Shown: positions 1 through 13,000 of the stretch, in pieces
Layout of the letters: each line of letters opens with the position of its first letter
Position numbering within the stretch: the stretch's first letter is position 1
Origin: Halictus rubicundus
Taxonomy: Eukaryota; Arthropoda; Insecta; Hymenoptera; Halictidae
NCBI RefSeq assembly: GCF_050948215.1
Contig: NC_135156.1
Coordinates: 17,469,257-17,533,256, forward strand
Reading direction: 5' to 3'
DNA length: 64,000 bases
Notes under the pieces: model-generated
Told to the model about the DNA's origin: nothing
What the model saw: the letters and a program-made list of their open reading frames with translations, nothing else
Database searches by the model: none
Position numbers and translations under genes: made by a program

Positions 1-1464
1 TTGTAACTGAAATGCATATTCATACGCTTCGACAGACTTTGCAAATAATTATTAATTATTCGTTCTATCGTCATAGTTGCGTAATTTTGCTTTTAACTGC
101 ATGAAAATCTATTCTTTCCAAGGTTCGTACAGCAAGTTCTAATGTAATGGCGGAAATATTTGAATAGAAATTTTGCGGTTTAAGTAGAACTTCTAATTTT
201 TGATCGTCTCATCTCTTTGCATGATACGGCTGTAAAGAATAGAGTATTTATTTACTTTTTTTATTCTTACGATTTTTTTTAATCAACGTTATACGTGTTA
301 TGAATTGTTTATTATGATGTGTTTACATTTGGAAATATTTATGGCACCATCTACGGCAAAGTGCACAATCTTCTAGCCGTTTCACGAGAATGTCGCTAGA
401 TGGTGCATAATGTTACTGACAATCGATAATTTCGCATTGCACACGAGGTGTTCAATGAACATGAAAGTGTTGTAATTTAAAAACAAGACTATTGCTTTTG
501 GAATTATAATCTACGTAACAATGGATATATCATTATATACTACTGTTATCAGCCTATATTTTACATTTTACAAGTATTATATAATGAATTAAACACTTGA
601 AGTTTAAGGATGTAAAAGGTTAAAGGTCAGGCAGAAAGTAAATTATTTTAGAAAATCTAGTTGCTTCAAATAAGTCTGATGGAATTTTTTTATCTCGTTT
701 ATTTGGGTACATAGACAACTTATTCGCAATGACCTTGTATTTAATCAAGTTTTACACGCTTGCGAAATGCAAATTCGAAGGACATAGAAGAAATTAATCT
801 CCATTGATAAATGTTCCATCATTCATATTTAATATTCAATGATCGTAGACATGTTGTACATTATTTACGCGATCACGAATCATTTAAATTCTTTTAATAT
901 TTTATGCTACAGTCGTTTTGTTGACCAAGTTGTTTGTCGACACGGTTGCAAAATATCAATTCGCAGATGTCCGCAACTTTTTCCATCGAAAATACGAGCG
1001 ACGATACAAATATTTTATGTAGTCGAGAATAACACAGTTAGAACATTTGAATTTTCGCACGCAAATATTGTTTGCTCATCGTGGTTCAAATTCCACAGAT
1101 TACATGAAATTCTTTCATAGATAAAAGGCACTATGTTTCGTTTGCTGCTCAACAAAAATGATCAAATGATGTAATTGTTCTCAGATACTCATTGGTCGTT
1201 GATGCAGAATTTACGATCCTTTGTAAAATACAGTAGATTAAGTAGCGGAAGAAATTTAGAGAATTTGTGAATATTTCGTTCGTGCGATGAACCTGTTATG
1301 ATAAACTGTCGAAAATAACTGTATGTATGAAAGAGACGCGATAACGTATGAGTAATTAAATTTCATGGTCAAGAAGATAATAGATAAAGATTTTTTGATC
1401 GTACGACATCGAAGATCTCGAGAACAGAGGAAAGGAAAAAGTAGGATACGTTGCTAAGGCTGCC
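1..1464. other. Intergenic region upstream of Idh
   Basis: A+T-rich DNA with no convincing coding exon. The one open frame of any length (839-1120, +) shows no family resemblance and has no splice context, so I do not call it. The only structure I see is the inverted repeat at 344-406. The last 200 bases presumably hold the Idh promoter and 5'UTR; I see no clear TATA box. Confidence 0.6.
344..406. repeat. 10-bp inverted repeat, GCACCATCTA ... TAGATGGTGC
   Basis: The ten bases at 344-353 recur as an exact reverse complement at 397-406 with a 43-base spacer. The arm resembles the AGATGGCG motif found near other promoters in this window, with GTG in place of GCG. It could be a paired binding site or the remnant of a small element; no target-site duplication is obvious. 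Confidence 0.5.
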
Positions 1465-3101
1465 ATGTTCTCGCCCCACCGTTTCATTCGAACGAATCTG
1501 CATTTCATAAGGAGTGCAGCGAGCATCGAAACCGCTAGTAACAGTGCTACATTCTCGCGAATATTATCGCCAAAAGTTCGGCTGGCTCACGATCAGACCG
1601 CACACTCATTCGTAAGGACATTTTGTGCTTCATCCGTAACAATGGCTAAAATAAAGGTGAGCGGTTGGCTAGTAATGCTATGTCACTGACACTTGTGAAT
1701 CTATATATATCTGCACACACACATATAACTATATATACATGTACATAATACATTTATATCGCCATAAATTTCAATTTCGGTCGAAAGACGAATTGTTTCG
1801 ACTTTTTTATAAGACAAAATTTCGTATTTTAAGTACTTTCCATAATTTTAAATAAGTTTTCTTTATATTGTTTCCATTATGATATATTTTAGGCTGGACC
1901 TGTCGTCGACATCCTGGGAGATGAAATGACTCGAATTATTTGGGATTCTATCAAAGAAAAGCTGATTTTACCATATTTAGACATTGAATTGCATACTTAC
2001 GACTTAGGCGTAGAGAACCGAGATAAAACCGAAGACGAAGTTACTGTAGCTTGCGCGGAAGCTATTAAGAAGTACAACGTAGGCATCAAGTGTGCTACTA
2101 TTACACCAGATGAGAAAAGAGTGGAAGAATTCAATTTGAAACAAATGTGGAAAAGTCCTAATGGTACTATTAGAAATATTTTGGGTGGCACGGTTTTCCG
2201 TGAGGCGATCATCTGTAAAAACATTCCTCGCTTGGTAACTGGTTGGAGTCAACCGATCATTATCGGTAGGCATGCCCATGCTGATCAGTACAAAGCGACC
2301 GATTTCATAGTACCTGGACCAGGCAAACTTGAAATCACATGGACTGGAGACGATGGTAAAAAAATTCAGCACACAGTACATTCTTTCAAGGGACCTGGAA
2401 TCGCGCAAGCTCAGTATAATACAGACGAGAGCATTCATGCTTTTGCCCACAGCTCTTTCCAGTATGCTCTTTCTAGAGACTATCCTCTGTACCTTTCTAC
2501 GAAAAATACAATTCTTAAGAAGTATGATGGCAGATTCAAAGACATCTTCGAGGAAGTATATGATAAGGAATACAAAGCGCAATTCGAGGCTAAGAAGATT
2601 TGGTATGAACATCGTTTAATCGATGATATGGTAGCGTATGCAATGAAGTCGGAGGGTGGTTTTGTATGGTCTTGCAAGAATTACGACGGAGACGTTCAGT
2701 CCGATTCTGTAGCACAGGGATATGGATCCCTGGGTCTGATGACTTCGGTTCTAATTTGCCCAGATGGTCGTACGGTGGAAGCCGAAGCTGCCCATGGTAC
2801 AGTTACCAGACATTATCGTCAGTACCAACAAGGCAAAGAGACTTCAACCAACCCGATCGCATCGATCTTCGCGTGGACTAAAGGTTTGCTTCACCGTGCG
2901 AAATTGGACAACAACGAATCTTTAAAGAAATTTGCAGAAACCTTAGAGGCAGTCTGCATTAATACTATTGAGTCAGGTTTTATGACCAAGGATCTTGCGA
3001 TTTGTATTAAAGGCATGAACAATGTTACTAGATCCGATTATTTGGAAACATTCGAATTTATGGACAAGTTGGCTGACAACTTGAAGAAGCAGCTCAAGTG
3101 A
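1465..3101 (+). CDS. Idh: NADP-dependent isocitrate dehydrogenase (two exons, dual start)
   Basis: Oxidatively decarboxylates isocitrate to 2-oxoglutarate, making NADPH. Coding exons 1465-1656 and 1893-3101 (466 codons plus stop), phase 0 at the GT-AG intron. Exon 2 carries the family signature: [19 protein letters not shown], the active-site arginine in [17 protein letters not shown] (codon 2268-2270), and the [20 protein letters not shown] nucleotide-binding region. The first ATG (1465) adds 59 residues rich in R, S and A with almost no acids, typical of a mitochondrial presequence. The second in-frame ATG (1642, context AACAATGG) gives the usual cytosolic start [19 protein letters not shown]. 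One exon therefore encodes both forms. No C-terminal peroxisomal SKL-type signal is seen (ends KKQLK). Variant ATTAAA poly(A) signals follow near 3136 and 3263. Confidence 0.96.
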
Positions 3102-5000
3102 CTAAACGGTGATTCTTTTGATATACAATCAAAGTATTAAAGATATATGAAAGAAACGACACGGATTAATGGTTGAGGGAAAAGAGTGTATAAACAACTG
3201 GCATAAAACTAGATATGGAATAGTAATATATATATGTATACGTAACAAATCCAGATTAATATATTAAAAATTATCATTGGAAATTTATATTGGAAGAATA
3301 TACTTTTTTACATTGTGTACATTTGCACTTTTTGTTACTCTTTCGTTATCTGTAATTAAATAATTGTAAATGAAATCAAATATATAATTGTTTATATTTT
3401 TTACTCCACATTATGCAGAATAACACCCTACCAGTGATTCCCCTCATGCTAACAATAATTATTACGTGCCGCGCGACAAACCGAGGATTCTACAATTTTA
3501 ATTTTTAAAAAACAAAAAATGATTATAAGTTTCAAGAAAGACACATTCCGTAAAACAAAATAATTAATTAATTTTATATAATTTTTCCGGATATATTGTC
3601 AGATTTCATAATTATTATTACTCGAATTACCTTGCAATTTTATGCAAAATTAAAAATAAGGATAGTACTTCGGGCTCGACAAAATAATGAACAAACCGTT
3701 GGGTGCTCATTTATATAAAAACATATTATTTGTTTAACGCTCGGTCGATATCAAAAGACCATAGAGGCGTAGAGCTACATTCTATCGAGATATTTTATCT
3801 TATCATAAGAGAACACTAAAAAAAAATGAACAAGAAGCATATGGAAAGATCATACTATTTTTGTGTTTCCATAATAAGTATCACTTGTCGTTAGCACAAG
3901 ATTCTCGGAAATAAATATTTTTATAATAACAGTCGAATAATTTGAATCACTGCTACATTTATTATAGTTACATCTTCTTAGGTTAATCGTTCGGTGTGAA
4001 ATAAATGAATACATATACATCTCTTATTTCATTACAGTAATTAATTACTGTTGTCGTAAGAAATATATACCTTGGGCACCTATTCTCTTTTTCTTCTAAT
4101 GATTTCCATGCAAATATGCATTACCATGACTGTACATGTTATTTGTATGTTTTGCCACGTGTCTCTTAGAGAATTGTTACACGTTATTTTATCACAGTAA
4201 AAGGACATATCTACAAAAGTTCTCAATAACTATTTTTATGTTATTTATTTAATCCTCTTTAAACATTATACATAAGTGGATGAACTACTTCGGTAATACA
4301 TATACTTACCTGGTCAGCTTCTATGGCCGTACCAGGCCGTACACGTGTAACTTATCGGCAAACGCCTACGCCAATACGATCAGCGCCGTGAATGAAATAC
4401 TTTTCACTTTTATAACGAGAATACCTAATCCGAGAAAATATTTTTACCCGAAAAAAAAACCATAAATGTAGAACAAATAAATGACTAATCTGTTAGCATT
4501 GCAACGTCCAATATAGGACGCGTAGATGCTAAATTATAAGAAGAGGAAACTATATCGTGTTTAAACCACAACCACGAAACGTCGTGGAAAATAGTATCTC
4601 TATGAAACTATAGAAATATTCGTTAACAATTTGACTGAAAACCAGAGCAATTCCAATTCAGATATACCAGGTCGATCAACAGTTTTTTGCTCGTCGTGTT
4701 AGCAAATTTAAATGAGTATATATACTCATATATACTCTCTAGCCTGCTAAATAGACGTAACTATGGTATCTCGAAGGCCCCCGGCTTCTGTCGGTGGGTT
4801 TTTACTACCAACGTACTCATATATACTCATCAAATATATTTACAAATAGTTCTAGACGAGAAAAATTGACAAAATAAGCATTTCTTAAATTTCATTATCC
4901 TTAGTAAATCGACCATCAACGTCGATAACAGCAAGAAGAGCTCGACTATTGAAAGTATTTATCAGTACACGAATGATCAGAGACAGTTGTTTGTTTGCAG
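3102..5000. other. Idh 3'UTR and intergenic DNA, no gene seen
   Basis: A+T-rich sequence. The first few hundred bases are probably Idh 3'UTR. The short open frames here (for example 4280-4465) have no recognisable family features. The only structure noted is the palindrome at 4713-4728. Confidence 0.6.
4713..4728. repeat. 16-bp perfect palindrome TGAGTATATATACTCA
   Basis: An exact self-complementary 16-mer. Half of it recurs within about 100 bases, as ACTCATATATACTC immediately after it and again at 4816-4829. It could extrude as a hairpin or bind a dimeric factor, or be chance in AT-rich DNA. Confidence 0.45.
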
Positions 5001-5541
5001 TTCAGGCTTCGCGTTTCCGTTTGCAAAAAGAGGAAAGACTTATCGAGTAAACGATCGAAGATGGAAGATAGTAAAAATATTCGATCGGAAATGGTCGTGT
5101 GTGTACACGAAGTTATATAGTCGACAAATATTTAGTCAGGCTGAGCTCCTGCTGGTTCGAGCCCGAGGGCTGCAGGATGAGACCAGGGCGGAGGAAGTGG
5201 GGGCGTACGAGGACACTGTGCGTGGTTACCAGAATCAGAAACCGAATTGGAATTGCAGATGGCGCCCGACCTGCGCCACTTCGGCCTCGCCGTCGCGTCG
5301 TTCCTGTCCGAGTTGGTTAAAGAGGAGGGAGGGGCTACTGGTACGCTCGGTCTCTTCGTAGTCTTTGTACGATTCATCCTCCGGTCCGTCGGCTACTGTT
5401 AAAACGCCGACGACGACGAAGAGGTACTTATTTTCCGACGATATAAACTACGGGGCATTCGAGAAAACAATAAGAGGAACACGAGCGGTATCGAGGCCCT
5501 CGCGGTCACGGTGGCTCGGGAGGAGAACCAGAGCGATATAG

Positions 5542-5570
5542 GAGAGAGAGAGAGAGAGAGAAAGAGAGAA
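5542..5570. repeat. (GA)n microsatellite
   Basis: About 28 bases of near-pure GA. In insects such tracts upstream of genes can bind GAGA-type factors. Whether this one does is unknown. Confidence 0.8.
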
Positions 5571-5930
5571 GGGAGGGAGCTCGAGGGTCCAACCAGCGTA
5601 TCCGATTTTCTCGGGCGTCGAAATCGTAGGACGTCGCGATGGTAAATCCGGTGATCGTTTCTCTCGTTCGGCTCTGCGCATCGTTCGGAATTTATCAATC
5701 TGCCCGTACCTATTTCCAACGGTAATCCGGAAGATAACCTACCACTGCAACTGAATTAACCGCTTCGCTCGAGGTTTGTTTTCTATCAGCGAATCCGGGA
5801 TTGAATTCTCTCCTCCCCGTTTCTGTTGGCTCGCGCGAGACACGCACACCACTGTGCATGGCCCGTCCCTGTCGAACAGCAGCGGTCGTTCGACTGTAAA
5901 CCGGAAATCGCTCGGAGAAACGGAAATCGT

Positions 5931-5950
5931 CTTCTTCTTCTTCTTCTTCT
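5931..5950. repeat. (CTT)n microsatellite
   Basis: Six to seven tandem CTT units in the region upstream of the zinc-finger gene. Confidence 0.8.
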
Positions 5951-6809
5951 TTCTCTGTTGCTCGCGTACACCTTGCCGCTGCCGAAACCGAGATTACTCG
6001 GAGATTACACACGGTTTATTGAATATCGCCGCTAATTTCGAGCAAAGCGGATCGCCGACGAGAAATCTATGCGCATGAAAATGATTAATGCACCAACGAC
6101 ACCCTGACTCGCTGCGATCGGCCGCCGTATCATGTGAACCGGATGTCGGGAGTAGGAAAGGCCGACCGTTCGACGAAGTTTTACTCGCAGCGACCGGTTA
6201 TTGCTCCGATAAGAGGAACCGAATTGCTTTCCTTCTGACTACAACTAAATATACAGCCGACGCTGATAGAGGCGAGCTCGGAGTAACGGGTGTTATCGGA
6301 AATAAAGTATCGAAACGCAGGCTCTCCGAATTACCGGGAATATTTATTCTCAATGTTTTCGATAGAGATCCGTTTATCATCGATACGATCGCGATCTTAC
6401 GAACACGCGAGTACTAGTTTCCAGTGATCGATCTTGTCTGCCAGCGTATCAACGTGAAGCGTAGGTATCCGCGACACGACGGAGAGACTTTATTAAAAAT
6501 AAAATATAATTTTCTCGTTATCGATATTTCGACGAGTATTTTCTCGGGCGAGCATTCCTTTGCGGGAGAATTTCGGTGTCTTCTTCGTCAGAGTTTCATT
6601 GGGAACGAAAAGAAAAATGGCGGCGTGCAGCGTGTAGATCGCGCGACCACCGAGTAGTGCTCCCGTAATCGTGTATTTCCGTAAGGTGCACCACGGGGTC
6701 CTCGATTCTAAATGTTCCCTGCGAAACGAATTTCGGATATCGAGAATCCGACGAATTTTAAGTCCCGGGGCGGAAAATCGTTTTTAAAGGCACATACACG
6801 TGAACAGGA

Positions 6810-6836
6810 AAGAGAGAGAGAGAGATAGAGAGAGAT
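6810..6836. repeat. (GA)n microsatellite close to the zinc-finger gene start
   Basis: A GA run interrupted by two T substitutions, about 250 bases upstream of the ATG and probably within the 5'UTR. Confidence 0.75.
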
Positions 6837-7087
6837 AAAGCGAGGGGCGGGGGGGAGATGTGCGTACGCGATCGTAGACCGTAGGCCAGCGGGCTCGTCA
6901 CGTTAATGTCATCGGGAAAGAGAAAACGGTGTAGACCGATGGAGAAGTGAATGCCGTTCTCCTTTTTTTTACCCTGTCGCGAGATACTCGGGCCCTGGGA
7001 GGAGGCTGAGGGGAATTAAAAGAGTATTCCCGATGCGCGACAGGAACACGGGAGGACGTACGTGGGACAGAACGAGCCTCGTCCAAG

Positions 7088-10000
7088 ATGTCAGGAAGGC
7101 TGCCCCGTGTGCGTGCACTTCGTCCGCGACCTCAGCAGTCCAAACTAAAAGAAGGTAACCTTAAAGAGGATCTCAAGGAGACCGCGATGGAGGAGCAACA
7201 GTCGCGAACCTCCGCCGAGGAGCTTTCGTTCGAAGAGAAAGACGATGATGATTCCGCGAAGGACAGTTTAAAGGGCGAACAGGACGGCCTCGTCGACTGT
7301 ACCGGGTCCTCGCAGAGCTACGAATGTAGAACCTGCAAACCACCGAAGCCTCTTCCGATTCTTAAGGCTTACCTCGACCATCTGAAAAAGGAGCACAAAC
7401 AAAAGGTATACCATCGCTGTCGTTCTTGTCGTTTCGAACGGGGGGACGTCGAATCGGTAATATGGAGATTTTAATTGCTTTTCTCGCTTCCACGAATAGA
7501 AGTGTAATGTAACGAAAGTTCGTGATAAATAATCATGAAATTATAATCATAAAATAGAATTAATACTTTATTCTGAACAATTTCATTTCAAAATATAAAT
7601 AATTTAATAGGTACATTTATGTTTTTCGTCGTTCAAAAGATTAAAGCATAACAGAAATTGAGTTAACGTCAACTTGACAAGGAGCATAATGGTTTCCAGG
7701 GGAAATTCGCACGTGATGCTGGAAATCGATGTTCGATGTGTCCGTACGTTGCATTAAATTCGAGAGACCTCGAAACCCACCAGAGAGTGCATCATTTGAA
7801 AAGGAGATTCTTTCGATGCTCGAAATGCTCCTACGTAACGCATGTACGCGCTCGTTACACGAAACACGTGAAGTATCATTCCATGCCGATGATCAAGTGC
7901 GACGCCTGTGATTTTCGTACACCGTACAAGGTTAACGCAACTTCCATAGAATGCGGTAGATCATTTGTTTCTGAGAAAAAGTAATAACACAGTGAACACG
8001 TTTTTTACAGTGGAATTTGGATAGACACACTAGGAACCACGGTGGGGGGGGAGCTTTTCAGTGCCGTGCTTGCAATTTCACAGCTGACATCAGGCAAAGC
8101 TTGACAGTGCACGAGACGAATCATCACGAGCCACCAGTAGGACAGACAAATCGCAAGACTAATGCACCTTTTGAGCGTAAGCCGAGAAATAGTCCTAAGC
8201 GTTACAATCAGGTACACTACTGTAGTCGATAAATATTATTGATACATTTTGGATGCGTTCGAAATTTATATGTGGTTTATGGTTTTAGGTGGGCGCGAGC
8301 GATTTCCGGGATGCGCTTCACATATCCGGAAGCACGACGGTGTCCCTAAGTCCCGGCGACTCGTTTATGTCCGATCAATCGATGAATTCCATGGAAGATA
8401 AAAGAAGTGCAATAGCGAATGCAGAATGCATAGCGTTGAAATGTGAGGAGAAGGGCTGCCAGTTCATTACCGCCTGGGACTCGGAAATGCAAAGACACCT
8501 GGCAGAGTGTCATGCACCGGTTACACCGAACAAGTCTCGAAAACCATTGCCAATGTTGATTCCCTTGAGTCCTGCTAAATCGAATAATACTGCCAGTGGA
8601 TCGTCCACAACACTGTTAAAAGTTCCACGTGTAAGAGTACGGCCGGAACTTGCTCAAATTGCCAGAGACACGGAACTGGCTAAGTTGTATGGGAATAAAG
8701 AAGTTAGTCACCTTGTTTTCTTCTGTTACGCACGATCGTTGATTCGTTCTTTTTATGGACTTTCGTTTGTTAGTGATTCGAACGTACTTCCAACAGGTCA
8801 ACAACATAAAGAAGGATGCAAATAACGCGGCAGATTTGTTTGAAAAAAAAAATGCGTCCTTCTTTGATAAGCTAAAGGAAAAGCTTACTACATCGGCGTC
8901 GATAAATAACGGAGTGGCGGAGGTAGCAGTAAGTACCACGAACGATTTGAAATGCTGGTGTACATTTAAAGCTAGTAGCATGGAGGAGCTGGCTTGTCAC
9001 AAACAAACACACCACACTGCTCTCAGCGTGTCTGTGGGCACGACGCGTTGCCCAAAGTGCAGAAGACGTTGCAAAAACTCGGCTGATCTACAAGCGCATA
9101 TGCAGTGTTGTCGCTCGACGAGCAACGATTCGTCCATAGACAGTAGCTTAGAAAAATTATCGAATTGTTCAGAACTACGTGTGACCTCGTATCGCGGTGA
9201 ATATGCATTCCCAGCGCAAACGGATTGGGACGTAAATCTCAGTGGACTCAATTCTTCTGGATCATCGGTATGATGTTTCTATAGAAATAATCTATCTATA
9301 TACAATACATACTTTATCTAACCGCGTGCACATGGAATAATGAAATGAACACACGCACACGAATGAATAGACGAATTGCAATACGAGAGTCAACAGATCT
9401 GACTATATACATAGCATATATATATATATTTGTATATATATATTTATATGTATATATCTTATACACACGTTAAACTTTTTTTATATTAAGTGTTTTGATT
9501 GCAAGCACCTTGTGGAGTGCCCGATCCGATTTTATCATTCGAAATATTTTCTTTGTCTTCGGTGTTTCGATAGAGTGCTCATCGCATTTGATTTTATAGA
9601 AACATTCCGGATATAGGAAATAATTCAATATGACAAAGTTGGAACGTACTCGTACTCCATACTTAGAACGCATACTTCAGCTTGAAGTCACGATCAATTA
9701 TTTTAAGTGTGCAATGCTATTTATAGTAAACTGTTGTTAATGTTTGTATTCGATATCTTCTTTTTATTTTTTTTTTTTGTTCCTCTTTGTTTACGTTTTT
9801 GTACATACATCTTTTTATTATTAAGAATGTGCTTTCAATGTTTCCCTTATGGCGATCGAGACCGTAGCCATTGTGTTTCGAGCGCGGTTTAACAGTTTAT
9901 TTTGATAAAGGCAGTAAAATCTTTTGTCAGGTTGAAGGCACCTCAGCGCATCCAAGTGGCCGCCGGGTATTCAAATGCCCGCATTGTCCATTTTGGGCAT

Positions 10001-13000
10001 CCACCGCAAGTCGCTTTCACGTTCATATAGTCGGTCATTTAAATCGGAAGCCATTCGAGTGTTCCCTGTGCGCGTACCGCTCTAACTGGCGGTGGGACAT
10101 CACAAAACATATTAAACTTAAAGCAGCTAAAGATCCAGTTCATATGACTGCCAGGGTACTTATGACGGATGAAACCGGTCGACGGAATTATTCCAAGTAT
10201 AACAAGTATCTTGCACAGGTGAAAGCACTAATTTCACTTACATTAAGCCGAGCTAGTCCATATTAGTTGATTACCGGAACAGTGCTTGTCGTCTCATTTC
10301 TTTTTTTCTAGGCGCACTGATCTTGCTCGATTATTTTTGTTTTGTCTTAAACCTACGACAAGCACCAGTGATGATCCTTTAAAATTGTTCTATCTGTAGA
10401 ACATATATATATATATATCTCTCTCTATGGGAACTAAAATTGATTATTATCGGAGCGCTTGGACACTTGATTGGTGTTATGATTTCATATTTTTATTGAA
10501 ATTACAAGCATATTCTTAGTAATTGAAACCGACACGATAAATATAGAATAATCGTCTAAATGTTTTTGATGCTTCGAAAGTGACTTTCAGTTTTTCCAAA
10601 GAAAATTCTCAGTGTGCCGATTAGATTTTCTACCGTGTTAGCAAATTACCGAGTCCATTTCTCACCGCACAACATCAACGTTTCGCGCGTACATGATCAA
10701 AACGATTCCATATCGAATGTAATCCGTCTCTGTCCTTCCTTAGGTCGAGCAACAATCATGGGACGAGCAAAATATGGAGGAGCGTAGCGTGGAAGAGAGT
10801 AATTCCGATGAGCCACCGGCTAAGTTGTTGATTATGAACAGCAACGAGTATTTGCAAGCGCCGGAATGTAGTTCCACTCCGCTCTCGATTGTGTCCACGA
10901 GCGAAGGAAGTAATGTTAACACTATCAATATTGGCCTAAGACCACCGCCTCCTCTAAAAGCTGCCGCTCGAAATCGTGGTCAATCCTTGCTAAAAAATAA
11001 CTTGATCTCACCACACGGACAGAGTGGATCCACTTCCACTACGCTCTCCATAGACAATAAACGTACCATGTGGAAATGTAAACGTTGTAACTTCAGACAT
11101 TCGAACAGAGAGACCGTATCGTTGCACGTCAAGTCCCACAATGAATCGGAGCAACGCAACGAAGACGAGAAAGTAAGCTTAGTTCGTGGACCAACGTGCC
11201 TACTATCCTTGGCAGGAAACATTCGATTAAAATGCCGAATACATACGTATTAAACAAATACAGCAGAATAAATTTGATAATACGTTCGATTCCTTTCGTC
11301 AAAGAAAAATTATCCATGCTCTCTGGTGGTCTATTTGATCGAATGCTTTCTGCCAAGAATTGGTAACCGTACTTTAACTCGAATTATAAATCTCTGTAGA
11401 ATCCATTCGGTTGCGGAGATTGCCCATTTTCCGCGCCAGACGCTGCAACTTTATCGGTACATAGAGTCCATCATCGGCCCAACTTGGAAGCTATTTTCAA
11501 ATGCTATCTGTGCCCCTATTACGTCAGCACGAAAGCGTATGTATCGATTAATGCTTTACGAAAATCAACTCTGTATACTTTTCAAGAAAGACAGAGAAAA
11601 AAAGTATTTGATCGTTGCAGGGAACTTTTGGATCATGTTAGGCTCCACGGCGAGGAGCTCGCGGTCGTGCACCAACAGAGTACGGACTATAATCTTTCAT
11701 CGAGTAAATATAAAGGGCAACAGGCTAATTCCGATAACAGTAAGTCTGCTGCACCCTTTGGTCTTGCTGAGCGTTGCTTATTCGTTGTTTCTCGTTTCAG
11801 GTAACAATCGTATGAAACAGGACAGGTCTATGGAACAGGTAATCCACATAACCACGCAGAACAACGTGACTTGCATATCGAACGCCTCGAAGAACGCCAA
11901 TGCACCGCCGCCATTGCTGTTGGATACGCGATCACTGCCAGACCCGCCGTTGGTCTGGGTGTCTAGACCAGACGGCACCCTTGTGAAGTTGTTGAAATGC
12001 CGTCATTGTCCTTACGTGTCTTCTAGACTCACTGAGGTCCGTGATCACGAGACCATGCACGTCGACACTCCCAGTGAAGGGCCCGTGATCGCTTGCACGG
12101 ACTGCAGCTTTACCTGTACCCGTCGAGAAATTATGGTCGCCCACACGGAAATGCATTCCGGGTCGTTGGGTACCGTTCACTGTTTGGTGGACAACACCAG
12201 ACCCGACTCACAGCAACTGAGCGACCTGACCACGCTTCTTGGATTTGCACATACTCCCGCGTTAGGTTCGGAGCCCGATCTGCGCGACTCCAGATTGGTG
12301 AATTGTTGCAGCAAATGCCCGGCACGGTTCCTCTACGAGAAAGAACTGAGAATCCATTTGCGGTACCATTGCACAGAGTTAGCGTACTCGTGCCAATGGT
12401 GTTCGTACGCCGCTCGCCAGCAGGCTCATCTGTCGGCCCATCAGAAAGCGCACTCAACGGAATATCAGGAGCGTACGAAGGAGCTATTGTCTCTGTACGG
12501 TTACTCCCAGCGATACCCACCTCCCACCACGGCTTGCGTCGAAGCAAGCAGCCAGGATTCGAGCAATCAGAGTTGCACGGTCGCGTGGATCGTCGTCGAG
12601 ATCTCCGAGACCACGGACAACGGCTCCAACAATGTCGGCAATCCGAATCAACCGAGGACCGGGAATCAAGTGTTCACCTGTGCCAAATGTCCTGCCCGTT
12701 ACTTTAAGTTAGACGCTTTGGAGTACCACATGACGCTGCACGGATCGAACAACAGATTCAAGTGCACCGAGTGCGACTACTCCTCGAAGACTGCCCAGAA
12801 TCTGGTGAAACACCAAGTGGTTCACCGGCGACAGAACGAGACCAGCGAGATATCCGCGAATCTGTCGCCGCCGGCCTCCGACCCTCAGTTTGGGCTGTTC
12901 ATGCGAGGCAACCCGAACTTCGTCTATCCCGGTTACCTGAGAAACGGCATACTGAAAGAGAAACGGTATAAATGCCACAAGTGTCCCTCCGCGTTCGAGA

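Larger units (their letters stand above)
5001..7087 (+). promoter_or_regulatory. GC/CpG-richer upstream region of the zinc-finger gene
   Basis: Base composition changes from the A+T-rich flank to a CpG-rich block that runs to the ATG at 7088, as expected of a promoter plus 5'UTR. It holds an AGATGGCGC motif at 5257-5265, an AAAATGGCGGC motif at 6614-6624 that matches the YY1/Pho consensus, (GA)n tracts at 5542-5570 and 6810-6836, and a (CTT)n tract at 5931-5950. No coding exon is supported; the open frames on both strands lack any family feature. The transcription start cannot be placed from sequence alone. Confidence 0.45.

Noticed and set aside
839..1120. 93-codon + strand open frame upstream of Idh
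   Set aside because: No family feature, no promoter or splice context, and A+T-rich composition like its surroundings; most likely chance.
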